The translations under genes were made by a program, and so were the position numbers. 64,000 nucleotides of DNA from NCBI RefSeq assembly GCF_014646095.1, contig NZ_BMMU01000014.1:62001-126000 (forward strand), given 5' to 3'. This DNA is from Streptomyces lacrimifluminis. GTDB lineage: Bacteria; Actinomycetota; Actinomycetes; Streptomycetales; Streptomycetaceae. This document shows positions 25,613-34,489 of the stretch, one piece after another. Below the pieces are notes generated by a model, which did not search any database, was not told the origin of the DNA, and worked only from the letters and a program-made list of their open reading frames with translations. Position 1 is the stretch's first letter. Each line of letters opens with the position of its first letter.

Positions 25613-26608
25613 TCAGGCCTTGCGCGCTGCGACGCGCTGGACCACTCGTTGGACGACGAACACGACGATGAGCAGCAGGAACATCGCCCAGGCGACCGTG
25701 GCGGCCCGGCCCATCTGGTAGTTCTTCCAGCCCTCCTCGTACAGCAGCAGTCCCAGCGTCTGGTACTGGTTGTCCGCTCCCCCGGTGATGCCGTTGGGGC
25801 CCTGGCCGAAGATCAGGGGCTCACCGAAGAGCTGGGTGGCGCCGATCGTGGACAGGACGATGGTGAACACGATGGTGGATCGGATGCCGGGGACGGTGAC
25901 CATCAGGAACTGCTGCCACCGCGAGGCGCCGTCGATGGCCGCGGCCTCGTACCGGTCGCGCGGGATCGCCTGCATCGCGGCGAGGTAGAGCAGGGCGTTG
26001 TAGCCGGTCCAGCGCCAGATGACGATCGAGGAAATGGCCGTCTGCGCGGCCCACTTGTTGTTCTCCCAGTCGATGTTCTCGACACCGAACAGGCTCAGCA
26101 TCCAGTTGATCATGCCGAAGTCGCGCTCGAAGAGCATCGTGAACACGAGGGCCGCGGCACCCACCGAGGTGGCGTACGGCGTCAGGGCGGCGACACGGAA
26201 GAACGTCGAGCCGCGCAGCCGGTAGTTGAGCAGATGGGCCAGGCCGAGCGCCATGAGCAACTGCGGCACGGTCGACAGGACACCGATGGTGATGGTGTTG
26301 AGCAGCGCGTTCCAGAAGCGGTCGTCGTCCCACAGGGCCGTGTAGTTGTCGAAGCCGACCCACTCCATGAGGTTCAGGGTGGACAGTTCGACGCGGTGCA
26401 GGGAGATCCACGAGGTGTAGATCAGCGGGTAGAAGCTGAAGGCGGCGAAGACGACGAAGAACGGGGCGACGAAGGCGTACGGGGCGCCCCGGACGTCGAG
26501 GCGGTGCAGCAGCGTACTGCGCCGCTGACCGTCCCCGCCGGTGCCGGTCCCGGCCGACGGGGCGGTGCCGGGCGCACCGTCTGAGGGTGTCGAGGTGGAG
26601 ATGGCCAC
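25613..26608 (-). CDS. Carbohydrate ABC transporter permease (CebF-like)
   Basis: 331 residues from a GTG at 26608 (AGGAAGGA upstream; the longer frame to 26662 is less likely). A ~35-residue Ser/Gly/Pro-rich N-terminus precedes six helices beginning GAPYAFVAPFFVVFAAFSFYPLIY. The periplasmic loop has WVGFDNYTALWDDDRFWNAL. The EAA loop is EAAAIDGASRWQQFLMVTVPGI. This MalF-type subunit pairs with the CebG-like permease. Gene order SBP-permease-permease-GH1 points to import of beta-glucosides. Confidence 0.92.
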   Translation of the reverse strand: MAISTSTPSDGAPGTAPSAGTGTGGDGQRRSTLLHRLDVRGAPYAFVAPFFVVFAAFSFYPLIYTSWISLHRVELSTLNLMEWVGFDNYTALWDDDRFWNALLNTITIGVLSTVPQLLMALGLAHLLNYRLRGSTFFRVAALTPYATSVGAAALVFTMLFERDFGMINWMLSLFGVENIDWENNKWAAQTAISSIVIWRWTGYNALLYLAAMQAIPRDRYEAAAIDGASRWQQFLMVTVPGIRSTIVFTIVLSTIGATQLFGEPLIFGQGPNGITGGADNQYQTLGLLLYEEGWKNYQMGRAATVAWAMFLLLIVVFVVQRVVQRVAARKA

Positions 26609-26718
26609 CGGAAGGCGTCCTTCCTGGAAGGTGAGGAGGCGGGCAGGGGCCCGGCGGTCCACACGGGCCGCGCGTGGGGCGCCGGGCAGCTGCGGAGACG
26701 GGCGACGGGGACCCGAGG

Positions 26719-28032
26719 TCAGCCGACGGCCTTCCCGATGCGCTTGTCAGTGGTCTTCCACGCCTGCTCCGGGCTCTTGTTCTGCGCCTCGATCAAGGTC
26801 AGACCCTGGGAGAAGATGTCCTTGATGGTGCCGTCCTTGCGGCCGAGCACCTGCTCGTCGGGGATCTCCTGGGCCGCGGCGCCGAAGATCTTCCCGATGG
26901 GTGCGCCGCTGAAGTAGTCCGACTTGGCGTCGACCACTTCGGGCAGCCCCAGCGCGGTCTGCGACGAGGGGAAGTTGCCGATCTCCTTGAAGAGGTAGGC
27001 CTGCTGCTCAGGGGCGGTGAGCCAGGCGACGAGTTCCTGTGCCTCCTTCTTGACGGGACTCTTCTCCATCACCCCGAGGAAGGATCCGCCCCAGTTGGCG
27101 CCCTTGGGGGCCTTGGCGACGTCCCACTTGCCCTTGTTGGCCGGGCCCGCCTTCTCACTGATGTGCGCGAGCATCCACGCCGGGCAGACGGCGGTGGCGA
27201 AGGTGCCGTTGGCCAGGCCGGGGTCCCAACCGGGCTGGAACTGACGGAGCTTGGCGGTCAGACCGGAGGTGGCCGCCTCGGAGGCCAGCTTCCAGGCGTC
27301 CTTCACGGCGGGGTTGGTGGCGTAGATCAGCTCACCCTCCTTGTCGTAGAACTGCTGGGAGTTGCCGTAGATCATGGCGTTGAACAGTCCGCTGGAGGTG
27401 TCCATGAAGGCGACCTTGTCGGCCTTCGAGTTCTGCTTGAACCGCTTGCCCGCGTCGACGTACTTCGACCAGTCGCCCTCCCACAACTCGGCGACCTCCT
27501 CGCGGTCGGTGGGCAGGCCGGCCTGCTCGAAGAGGTCCTTGCGGTAGCAGACCGCCATCGGGCCGATGTCGGTGCCGAGGCCGATGACCTTCTTGTCCGC
27601 TGTGGTGACCTGGCTCTGCTTCCACGGAAGGAAGTGGTCGGTGCCGGCCACACCGGCCAGATCCACGAACTTGTCCTGCTGGGTGTCGGACAGTTCCTTG
27701 GCCCGACCAATCTCTATGCCCTGGATGTCCTTCAGTCCACTGCCGGCGGCAAGGTGGGTCTGCAGGGCCGTGTAGTAGGTCTGCTCGTCACCCGCGACGT
27801 CCGCCTTGATGACGACGTTGGGGTGCTCCTTCATGTACGTGTCGAGCAGCCCGGTCTCCTTGAAGCCCATGACGCCGAACAGGCCCATGGTGATGGTGAC
27901 CGTGCCGTCCTTCTTTCCCCCGCCCGTCCCTCCGCTGTCGCTGCCCCCACAGCTCACGATCAGCCCGAGAGCGGACACCGCAGACACGGCGGCGGCCACT
28001 CTCGTGCGTGACGTCCTTCGGCACTTGTCCAT
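26719..28032 (-). CDS. Sugar-binding lipoprotein of ABC importer (CebE-like)
   Basis: 437 residues; ATG 28032 with GGAGGACC upstream. The lipoprotein signal ends in VSCGGSDSGG (lipobox Cys ~residue 28). The mature protein is an extracellular solute-binding family 1 receptor with GTVTITMGLFGVMGFKETGL, KDLFEQAGLPTDREEVAELW, and LVAWLTAPEQQAYLFKEIGNFP near the end. It is anchored outside the membrane and delivers ligand to the two permeases. It is the first gene of the transport unit; two inverted-repeat operators lie 77-112 bp upstream, shared with the divergent LacI gene. Ligand inferred as cellobiose/cello-oligosaccharides. Confidence 0.92.
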   Translation of the reverse strand: MDKCRRTSRTRVAAAVSAVSALGLIVSCGGSDSGGTGGGKKDGTVTITMGLFGVMGFKETGLLDTYMKEHPNVVIKADVAGDEQTYYTALQTHLAAGSGLKDIQGIEIGRAKELSDTQQDKFVDLAGVAGTDHFLPWKQSQVTTADKKVIGLGTDIGPMAVCYRKDLFEQAGLPTDREEVAELWEGDWSKYVDAGKRFKQNSKADKVAFMDTSSGLFNAMIYGNSQQFYDKEGELIYATNPAVKDAWKLASEAATSGLTAKLRQFQPGWDPGLANGTFATAVCPAWMLAHISEKAGPANKGKWDVAKAPKGANWGGSFLGVMEKSPVKKEAQELVAWLTAPEQQAYLFKEIGNFPSSQTALGLPEVVDAKSDYFSGAPIGKIFGAAAQEIPDEQVLGRKDGTIKDIFSQGLTLIEAQNKSPEQAWKTTDKRIGKAVG

Positions 28033-28108
28033 CTGGTCCTCCTGGCGGCGGCGCTGACGCACCGGAGTTCGAGTCCCACGGTCGACCCCGTAGGCATGAT
28101 TTGTCTGG

Positions 28109-28122
28109 TGGGCACGTTCCCA
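28109..28122. promoter_or_regulatory. LacI-type operator, variant CebR box TGGGCACGTTCCCA
   Basis: 14-bp near-palindrome matching the CebR consensus TGGGAGCGCTCCCA at 12 positions. It lies in the divergent region between the binding-protein and LacI genes, paired with an inverted copy 22 bp away. Confidence 0.75.
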
Positions 28123-28130
28123 TATCGCGA

Positions 28131-28144
28131 TGGGAACGTGCCCA
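28131..28144. promoter_or_regulatory. LacI-type operator, second copy TGGGAACGTGCCCA
   Basis: Exact reverse complement of the box at 28109-28122. The two centres are two helical turns apart. Together they form a perfect 15-bp-arm inverted repeat around 8 bases. Confidence 0.75.
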
Positions 28145-28315
28145 CTCGGAAGCCCGAAGCCTCGCCGCCGCGAAAGGCGTCTGTCAAGAAGTCGAACTCA
28201 CTTCGTTGCCGGAGGGTGCCGGACCGCTTCGTTCGGGGCTCCCTGTCGCCCTTCCCAGGTCTGGCACAATGCGCAGGTGAAAGCCGTCAGGCAGCGCGCA
28301 AGCCAGGGAGGCGTC

Positions 28316-29332
28316 ATGGGGGGCAGACAGCGCCCGACCATCAAGACCGTGGCCGCGCGTGCCGGTGTCGGGCGCACCACGGTTTCACGAGTCATCAACG
28401 GCTCGGAGCTCGTCAGCGAGAAGGCCAGGGCCGCCGTGCTCGCCGCCATCGCCGAGCTGAACTACGTACCGAACTCGGTTGCCCGGGGGCTGGTGACGAA
28501 CAGGACCAACTCCGTGGCCCTGGTGATTCCCGAGTCGGCGAGCAGACTCGGCTCCGAGCCGTACTTCTCGGCGGTCATCCGCGGGGTCAGCACCGCCCTC
28601 GCGGAAACCCGGACGCAGCTCCAGCTGGTGCTCGTACGCGACCAGGCCGAGCGGGACCAGCTCACCGAGTCGGTGGCGGAGCGGCGCGTCGACGGAGTGC
28701 TCCTGGTCTCGGTGCACCAGCACGACCCGCTGCCTGGACTGCTGGAGGACATGGGCCTGCCCACGGTGCTCGCCGGCCGCCGCTCCCCCGCCGAGTCGCT
28801 CAGCCATGTGCACTCCGACAACGCGGGTGGAGCCGAGGCGGCCGTCAGGCACCTGCTCGCAAGAGGGAGGCGGACCATCACCACCATCAGCGGTCCCCTC
28901 GACATGGACGTGGCACGCAGTCGCCTCCAGGGCTGGCGGGAGGCCCTCGAGAAGGCGGGGCACGAGGTCACCGATCGGCTGGTGGCCTCGGCCGACTTCA
29001 CCGAGGAGGGCGGCGAGGCCGCCATGCGTTCACTCCTTGGACAGGTTCCCGGGCTCGACGCGGTGTTCGTCGCCTCGGACGTCATGGCGGCGGGGGCACT
29101 GGCGGAGTTGCGCAGGCAGAAGCGCGGCGTCCCCGACGATGTGGCGGTGGTCGGATTCGACGACTCCATCATTGCCCGGCACAGCAACCCGCCCCTCACC
29201 AGCGTGCGTCAGCCCATCGAGGAGATCGGCAGCACGATCGCCCGCCTCCTCCTCAAGGAGATCGGCAATCCGGAGGAGCCGCGTCAGCACGTCGTCCTTC
29301 CCACCGAACTCGTGGTACGCGAATCGTCGTAA
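28316..29332 (+). CDS. LacI-family regulator of the beta-glucoside importer (CebR-like)
   Basis: 338 residues from ATG 28316 with GGGAGG seven bases upstream. The N-terminal helix-turn-helix is TIKTVAARAGVGRTTVSRVINGS, with the hinge helix near YVPNSVARGLVT. A periplasmic-binding-protein-like sensor domain fills the rest (AERRVDGVLLVSVHQHDPL; AVFVASDVMAAGALAELRR; DVAVVGFDDSIIARHSNPPLTSVRQP). It faces away from the importer genes with two operators between, so it most likely represses them and itself, releasing on a cello-oligosaccharide. In the known S. coelicolor/S. griseus loci cebR lies upstream in another arrangement; here it is divergent. Confidence 0.9.
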   Translation: MGGRQRPTIKTVAARAGVGRTTVSRVINGSELVSEKARAAVLAAIAELNYVPNSVARGLVTNRTNSVALVIPESASRLGSEPYFSAVIRGVSTALAETRTQLQLVLVRDQAERDQLTESVAERRVDGVLLVSVHQHDPLPGLLEDMGLPTVLAGRRSPAESLSHVHSDNAGGAEAAVRHLLARGRRTITTISGPLDMDVARSRLQGWREALEKAGHEVTDRLVASADFTEEGGEAAMRSLLGQVPGLDAVFVASDVMAAGALAELRRQKRGVPDDVAVVGFDDSIIARHSNPPLTSVRQPIEEIGSTIARLLLKEIGNPEEPRQHVVLPTELVVRESS

Positions 29333-29367
29333 GTTCAACGGGAGTGCTCGTAGTTGATGCCCTCCCT

Positions 29368-29398
29368 GGCGCCGAGCGGCCGTTCGCCGCCCGGCGCC
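29368..29398. terminator. Bidirectional hairpin between convergent genes
   Basis: GGCGCCG/CGGCGCC outer stem (7 bp) and GCGGC/GCCGC inner stem (5 bp) between the LacI stop (29332) and the esterase stop (29408). Confidence 0.75.
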
Positions 29399-29407
29399 GG
29401 GACACTG

Positions 29408-30727
29408 TCATCCTCGGCTCTGATCCTCCAGGTCGCCTCGGCTGACTCCCGTGACGGCACAGACGGTGCCGTCGAGGGTGTACGAGTCCGGGGACGCGGT
29501 GTCCCCGGTGTGGGTGGCCTGGTAGCCGATGTCCACCGACGCTCCGGGGGCGATGCTCGCGTTGTGGGAGACGCTCGTTGCCGTCACCCGGCCAAAGGCG
29601 GGCGAGTAGCCGGCGTTCCAGCCGGAGGTGATGGTCTGGCCGCCTCGCAGGGTGAAGGCCAGGGACCAGCCGTTGATCGCGTTGGTACCGGTGTTGGTGA
29701 GGGTGATGTTGGCGGTCAGACCGGAGTTCCAGGCGCTGACGGTGTCGGTGACCCGGCAGGTTGCGGTGCCGGGCGACGGGGTGGAGGTCTGGAACTGCGT
29801 GAAGAACTTCCATACCTCCGCGGGCAGCCAGGTCCTGGACCCGCTGTCACCGCCGGCCCCGTCCTGCGGAGCGGCGATGTGTCCCTCGTCGAACGCTGCC
29901 CAGGCGACCGGGTACCCGGCCGAGCACCCCGAGTAGGTGGTGATCCGGTGCGTCAGGCTGCCCTGTGCCGGCTCGGGCGGGTTCTGGGCGGTGCAGCCGT
30001 TGTTCCTGACGAACCTGTCCCGCAGGGTCCGTCCGCCGGAGATGCCCAGGACGCTGTCCCTGAGACCGTGCACTCCGAGGTAGGCGATGGGCTGAGTGCC
30101 ACCGCTGCAGCCGCTGAGCAGCCCGCCGCTCTGGACCGCGACCGCGCGGAAGACCGTCGCCCGGGAACAGGCGAGCGAGTACGACATCGCGGCGCCGTAG
30201 CTGAAGCCCAGGGCGAACCGCTGTGTCGTGTCGACACACAGGTCCGCCTCGATGCGCCTGAGGATGTCGTCGACGAGGGTGACGTCCTCGCCGCCACTGT
30301 TGGCCCAGCCGTTGTTGAGGCCCTGGGGCGCGACGAAGACGGCACTGTTGTTCGCCAGCCGCTGGAGCCCGTAGTAGGCCCAGGTGCCCGTCTCCACCGT
30401 TCGCCCCGTCGCGACGTCGGTCGCGCTGCCGCCCAGCCAGTGGAACCCGAAGACCAGCCGGTACGCTCGGTTTCGGTCGTAGCCGTCCGGGATCCGCAGG
30501 ATGAAGGTCCGGCTCTTGCCGTTGCTCTGGATCGTGTACGTTCCGCTCGTCAGGGTGAGGGCCTTGCCGCACCCCGCGGTCGGCGCGGCGACGGCGGCCG
30601 TGCCGGAGTCCGTGAGCCGTGCGTTCTCGCCGTGATCGCTGCCAAGTGCCGTTCCTCCCATGGTCAGGACGAGCAGCGCGGCCAGCACGGCGCCCCATAG
30701 GTGGAACCTTGTCCGTGTCATCGTCAA
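29408..30727 (-). CDS. Secreted CE1-type feruloyl/acetyl-xylan esterase with CBM2
   Basis: 439 residues. Signal peptide of ~30 residues (FHLWGAVLAALLVLTMGGTALG). The alpha/beta-hydrolase domain (~50-320) is of the LpqC/feruloyl-esterase CE1 type: RTFILRIPDGYDRNRAYRLV, the nucleophile Ser~176 in ALGFSYGAAMSYSLAC, and the His in FDEGHIAAP. A Thr/Pro linker leads to a C-terminal CBM2 (~335-425: CRVTDTVSAWNSGLTANITL, NGWSLAFTLRGGQTITSGWN). It should cut ester links (ferulate or acetate) on arabinoxylan while bound to cellulose or xylan. Only 49 bp follow the GH43 stop, so co-transcription with GH43 and GH27 is likely. Confidence 0.9.
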   Translation of the reverse strand: MTMTRTRFHLWGAVLAALLVLTMGGTALGSDHGENARLTDSGTAAVAAPTAGCGKALTLTSGTYTIQSNGKSRTFILRIPDGYDRNRAYRLVFGFHWLGGSATDVATGRTVETGTWAYYGLQRLANNSAVFVAPQGLNNGWANSGGEDVTLVDDILRRIEADLCVDTTQRFALGFSYGAAMSYSLACSRATVFRAVAVQSGGLLSGCSGGTQPIAYLGVHGLRDSVLGISGGRTLRDRFVRNNGCTAQNPPEPAQGSLTHRITTYSGCSAGYPVAWAAFDEGHIAAPQDGAGGDSGSRTWLPAEVWKFFTQFQTSTPSPGTATCRVTDTVSAWNSGLTANITLTNTGTNAINGWSLAFTLRGGQTITSGWNAGYSPAFGRVTATSVSHNASIAPGASVDIGYQATHTGDTASPDSYTLDGTVCAVTGVSRGDLEDQSRG

Positions 30728-30776
30728 CTCCCCTTTCCCTGCTGGATCATCGCCATGTACAGACAGGGCGTCCGGG

Positions 30777-32210
30777 TCACCGCCGTGCCGTCGCGGCGGC
30801 GTTGCGGGTGAACTGCCACCAGTTCATGTTGAGCAGGTAACCGCTGCCGCCGGTGAACCGAAGGTGGAGGTCCTGGGTTCCCGTCGCGCCGCTGACCGGG
30901 CATGTCACCGTCGTCCAGGCCTGCCAGCCACCGGTGTTCGGCACGCCGCACCGGCCCACGACCGGCCCGCTCGAACCGCCCAGGCGCACTTCGACGGTGC
31001 TGCCGCCGACGGTCGAGGCCACGCGTGCCGTGAAGGAGGCGGCACCGGCCCCGAAGGCCACGCCCTTGACCTTGATGGAGTCACCGTTGTCGATCCAGCC
31101 GACGTTCATTCCGCCTTCGCTGGACGGTTCGGTCTCGATCCCGGAGCCCCAGGCGATCGTCTCGGCCTCCTGGCGTACGTACGGGTCGAGCGTGCCGCTC
31201 TGCGGGGCACCCGTGGTGGTCATGGTGATCGTCGGGATGGTGCCGTCGGCGTTGTAGGAGAACCTCTCCACGGCGACGGAGCGGGTGAAGCCGCCTCCGC
31301 CCGGGAGTGCGCCGTTGTGGTAGAAGAAGTACGAGCTGCCCTTGAAGTCCACGATTCCCGGGTGGTTGGTGAAGCTGCCGCCCTGTGTGGGCATCACCGT
31401 TCCCCGGTAGGTCCACGGGCCGGTCGGACCGGGCGCCGTGGAGTAGGCGATGAATTCCGAGCAGCACTTGGCCGCGAACACCAGGTAGTACAGACCGCCC
31501 CGCTTGTGGACCCAGGGCCCTTCCTCGTACAGCGTGGGGCGGTTGGGGTCACCTGTGCGGGTGCCGAATCCCGCGGTGGTCAGCGGGATCTTGGCCGGGC
31601 TGCCCGAGTGGGAGGTCATGTCGGCGTTCAGCCTGACGAACCACAGGTTCGGGTTGCCCCAGTACAGGTAGGCCTGGCCGTCGTCGTCGACGAAGACGGC
31701 CGGGTCGATCTCGCCGTTCTCCACCAGCGGGTGGCCGAGGGCGTCCCGGAACGGTCCGGTGGGGCTGTCCGACACCGCCACGCCGATGGCCATCCGGCCG
31801 GTCGCCCGGTTCTTCACCGGCACGTACCAGTAGAACCGGCCGTTGCGTTGGACGGCCTGGCCCGCCCACGCGTCGGCGGACGCCCAGGCGAAGGTGGTCA
31901 GGCCGAGCGGCGAGCCGTGGTCGGTCCAGTTGACCATGTCTGCGGAGGACCACACCCGCCAGTCCTTCATGGTGAAGTAGGTGGAGCCGTCCTCGTCGTG
32001 TCCGGTGTAGAGGTAGACACGCCCGTTGTGCACCAGCGGGGCCGGGTCGGCTGTGTAGACGTGCTGCACGATCGGGTTGTCGGCCCTGGCCGCCGTGGGC
32101 TGCACAGCGGCGGGGACGACGGCGAACACCAGCACGAGGGCAATGGTCCAGACGGCCACCCGGGTGAGCCTCGTGCCGGCGGTGGGTGGGATCCGTACCG
32201 GGATGACCAT
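30777..32210 (-). CDS. Secreted GH43 hemicellulase (arabinofuranosidase/xylosidase type) with CBM6
   Basis: 477 residues, ATG 32210 with CGGAGG upstream. Signal peptide ends ~residue 43 (QPTAARA). GH43 five-blade propeller residues: catalytic base Asp55 in YTADPAPLVHNGRVYLYTGH, modulating Asp in EIDPAVFVDDDGQAYLYWGN, acid Glu in YEEGPWVHKRGGLYYLVFA. Residues ~345-475 form a CBM6 (RQEAETIAWGSGIETE; GYLLNMNWWQFTR). This CBM6-linked group releases arabinose or xylose from arabinoxylan side chains; the exact specificity is not readable. Second gene of a probable GH27-GH43-CE1 operon (62 bp and 49 bp gaps). Confidence 0.92.
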   Translation of the reverse strand: MVIPVRIPPTAGTRLTRVAVWTIALVLVFAVVPAAVQPTAARADNPIVQHVYTADPAPLVHNGRVYLYTGHDEDGSTYFTMKDWRVWSSADMVNWTDHGSPLGLTTFAWASADAWAGQAVQRNGRFYWYVPVKNRATGRMAIGVAVSDSPTGPFRDALGHPLVENGEIDPAVFVDDDGQAYLYWGNPNLWFVRLNADMTSHSGSPAKIPLTTAGFGTRTGDPNRPTLYEEGPWVHKRGGLYYLVFAAKCCSEFIAYSTAPGPTGPWTYRGTVMPTQGGSFTNHPGIVDFKGSSYFFYHNGALPGGGGFTRSVAVERFSYNADGTIPTITMTTTGAPQSGTLDPYVRQEAETIAWGSGIETEPSSEGGMNVGWIDNGDSIKVKGVAFGAGAASFTARVASTVGGSTVEVRLGGSSGPVVGRCGVPNTGGWQAWTTVTCPVSGATGTQDLHLRFTGGSGYLLNMNWWQFTRNAAATARR

Positions 32211-32272
32211 CGCCTCCGGGAGGTAGTGGCTGAGGGGTGATCGCCGCCGGTCGGGCGAGGGGCTCAACTCCC

Positions 32273-33919
32273 TCACAGCCGGCTCCACTTCTGCCCTGCC
32301 CGGCCGTCGCAGGCCCACAGGACCAGCGGGGTTCCGTTGGCGGTGCCGGCCCGGTCGACGTCGAGACACAGTCCGGAGTGGACGTTGCGCACCGACCCGT
32401 CGGAGCCGACGGTCCACTTCTGGTTGTTCTGGCCGTTGCAGGACCAGGTGATGACCCGGGTGCCGTTGGCGGTGCCCTGGTTGTAGGCGTCGAGGCACTT
32501 GTCGCCGAAGACGCGGATCTCGCCGCCTGCCCATGTGGTCCACAGCTGGTTGGCGGCCGTGTGGCAGTCCCAGAGCAGTACGGTGGCCCCGGCGGCGGTT
32601 GAGGCGTTGTCCACGTCCACGCAGCGGCCGGAGCCGGTGCCGCGCAGCCGCGAGGTGGTGGCGGCCAGCGGGCTGCCGCCGGCCACCCTGAACACGGCCA
32701 CACCGTGTGCGGGCACGCTCGCGGAGATCTGTCCGGACGTGCTCGACGTGCCGCCGGTCCACAGGTCGGTGAGGGTGAACGGCCCGCCCGACAGGCCGAC
32801 TTGAGCCGCTGTCGTACTGACCGTCGCGGTGCTTCCTCCCCGGTTGAACAGGCCCACCGCGACCGAGCCGTCGGAGAGGGGCTTGGCGAACACCTCGGTG
32901 TTGCCGTCGTCGCGCACCCTGCGCCCGCCCGCGCCCTGCGGATCCTGGTTCACCGCCAGCAGACGCGGGTTGCGCAGGATCGCGCTCACGTCGGCGGACA
33001 TGGTGCGGATGTCGTTACCGGCCATGAGCGGGGCGCTGAGCAACGCCCACAGGGCGAAGTGGGAGCGGGACTCGGCCAGTGTCAGTCCGGGGCGGCCCAC
33101 GACCAGCATGTCGGGGTCGTTCCAGTGACCCGGGCCCGACTGCGCCGCCAGCGGCGCCGTGACGTCCAGGACGTTGCCGACGCCCATCGGATAGCTGTTG
33201 GTGTTGCCGTTCTGCCAGATGTCGAGCAGGTCCTCGGTCGTCCGCCACAGGTCGGCGACCTCACCCCAGTTGTACGTGGCGCCGGTGATGGCGTGGAAGC
33301 TGTTGGGGTTGATGCTGTAGACGATCGGCCGCCCGGTGGCACGAAGGGCATCGCGCATGATCGTGAACCGCGCGACCTGCTCGTCCCGGGTACCGCTGGA
33401 GGAGCACCAGTCGTACTTGAGGTAGTCGACGCCCCACGAGGCGAACGTGTTGGCGTCCTGGACCTCGTGGCCCCTGCTGCCCGTCGACCCGGGATAGGCG
33501 CCGGTGCCCTGGGCACAGGTGCGTTCGCCCGGCACCTGGTAGATGCCGAACTTCAGCCCCTTGCCATGGATGTAGTCCCCGAGCGCCTTCATTCCGCTGG
33601 GGAACTTGGTCGGGTTGGACCGCAGGTTGCCGGCCGCGTCGCGCTGCGGGTCGAACCAGCAGTCGTCGACCACCACATACCGGTAGCCGGCGTCCCGCAT
33701 ACCCGAGGACACCATCGCATCGGCGGCCTGGCGCACCTGCGCCTCCGTGACCCCGCACCCGAAGCTGTTCCAGCTGTTCCAGCCCAGCGGTGGAGTGAGG
33801 GCCGGGCTGCCGGGCGCAGCCGAAGCGGTGGAGTGGACAGAGGCCGTGAAGGACGCGGTGACTGTCAGCGCGGCGGCTGCGAGGAGACGGAGCAGTCGTC
33901 TGCCTGGTCGTCTGGGCAC
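32273..33919 (-). CDS. Secreted GH27 alpha-galactosidase with ricin-type CBM13
   Basis: 548 residues with a ~34-residue signal peptide. The GH27 barrel follows: PPLGWNSWNSFGCGV at 43-57, VVDDCWFDPQRDAAG, the nucleophile Asp170 in VDYLKYDWCSSSGT, and the acid/base Asp in GHWNDPDMLVVG (~265-276). A Greek-key C-terminal domain runs to ~415. Residues ~420-548 form a ricin-B lectin with three QxW repeats (LRGTGSGRCVDVDNAST; NQLWTTW; NQKWTVG; GQKWSRL). It removes terminal alpha-galactose (or beta-L-arabinopyranose in some relatives) from galactomannan or arabinoxylan. First gene of the hemicellulase operon; its promoter is ~260 bp upstream. Confidence 0.93.
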   Translation of the reverse strand: MPRRPGRRLLRLLAAAALTVTASFTASVHSTASAAPGSPALTPPLGWNSWNSFGCGVTEAQVRQAADAMVSSGMRDAGYRYVVVDDCWFDPQRDAAGNLRSNPTKFPSGMKALGDYIHGKGLKFGIYQVPGERTCAQGTGAYPGSTGSRGHEVQDANTFASWGVDYLKYDWCSSSGTRDEQVARFTIMRDALRATGRPIVYSINPNSFHAITGATYNWGEVADLWRTTEDLLDIWQNGNTNSYPMGVGNVLDVTAPLAAQSGPGHWNDPDMLVVGRPGLTLAESRSHFALWALLSAPLMAGNDIRTMSADVSAILRNPRLLAVNQDPQGAGGRRVRDDGNTEVFAKPLSDGSVAVGLFNRGGSTATVSTTAAQVGLSGGPFTLTDLWTGGTSSTSGQISASVPAHGVAVFRVAGGSPLAATTSRLRGTGSGRCVDVDNASTAAGATVLLWDCHTAANQLWTTWAGGEIRVFGDKCLDAYNQGTANGTRVITWSCNGQNNQKWTVGSDGSVRNVHSGLCLDVDRAGTANGTPLVLWACDGRAGQKWSRL

Positions 33920-34489
33920 CGTGGGCTCCCTTTCAGGTGGGGCGCCGCGGGCTGGACCCCGGGGCGCCTGCGAGTGGCTCGGTCAGTGGTGCGGGCGGTG
34001 CGATGTCGGCAGGTCGATTCGCTGCACGGTGCAGGTGGAAACGCCGGGGGCGTGGCGCCCATGGCGCGCGGTGCGGCATCAGACATTGGATGACAGACGC
34101 ATACGATCGGCTGATGTCGCGGGCATGACACGTGCACGACGTTCGACATTTCGATCTGATTTCGGATCGCCGACGTCACGGATGTTAGACACACTCCTGA
34201 ACATGTCAACAGCGTGCGGTCGGTCAAAGAAAGGCCTGGCTCCGCCTCACCGGCTACCAGAACGAGAAGGACGGAACATCTCCGGCAATGCGCAGACGCT
34301 CTCAAGCGTCGAAATGTTTCGCACCTGTCCACGAATCATGCGATGCATATTGACGGGAGCTGTCGACCTCTTATCATTCCAGGAGGAAGCCAGACGAATC
34401 GAATGGCGTTCACAATTTCGAACGCTTGGGATCGACTCTCTATCCGAGTACTCCTACTCAGAGAGAGCAACACATGGTCATGTCAGCGC
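33920..34489. other. Intergenic region upstream of GH27
   Basis: No gene is seen in this 570-bp interval. It is noticeably richer in A/T than its surroundings and carries the candidate promoter and the CGAAATGTTTCG palindrome. Confidence 0.5.
34182..34209 (-). promoter_or_regulatory. Candidate promoter for the GH27-GH43-CE1 operon
   Basis: TTGACA (34204-34209) and TAACAT (34182-34187) lie 16 bp apart on the minus strand in a lower-GC patch. The leader would be ~255 bases. A CGAAATGTTTCG palindrome at 34310-34321 lies upstream and could be an operator. Confidence 0.4.

Noticed and set aside
28066..28080. GGAGTTCGAGTCCCA, resembling a tRNA T-loop
   Set aside because: No acceptor stem, anticodon arm or D-arm can be formed around it; it lies in the leader of the sugar-binding lipoprotein gene.
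32705..34093. Long plus-strand open frame opposite GH27
   Set aside because: Mirror frame of a high-GC gene: no motifs, no ribosome binding site, and the minus strand encodes a complete GH27 enzyme.
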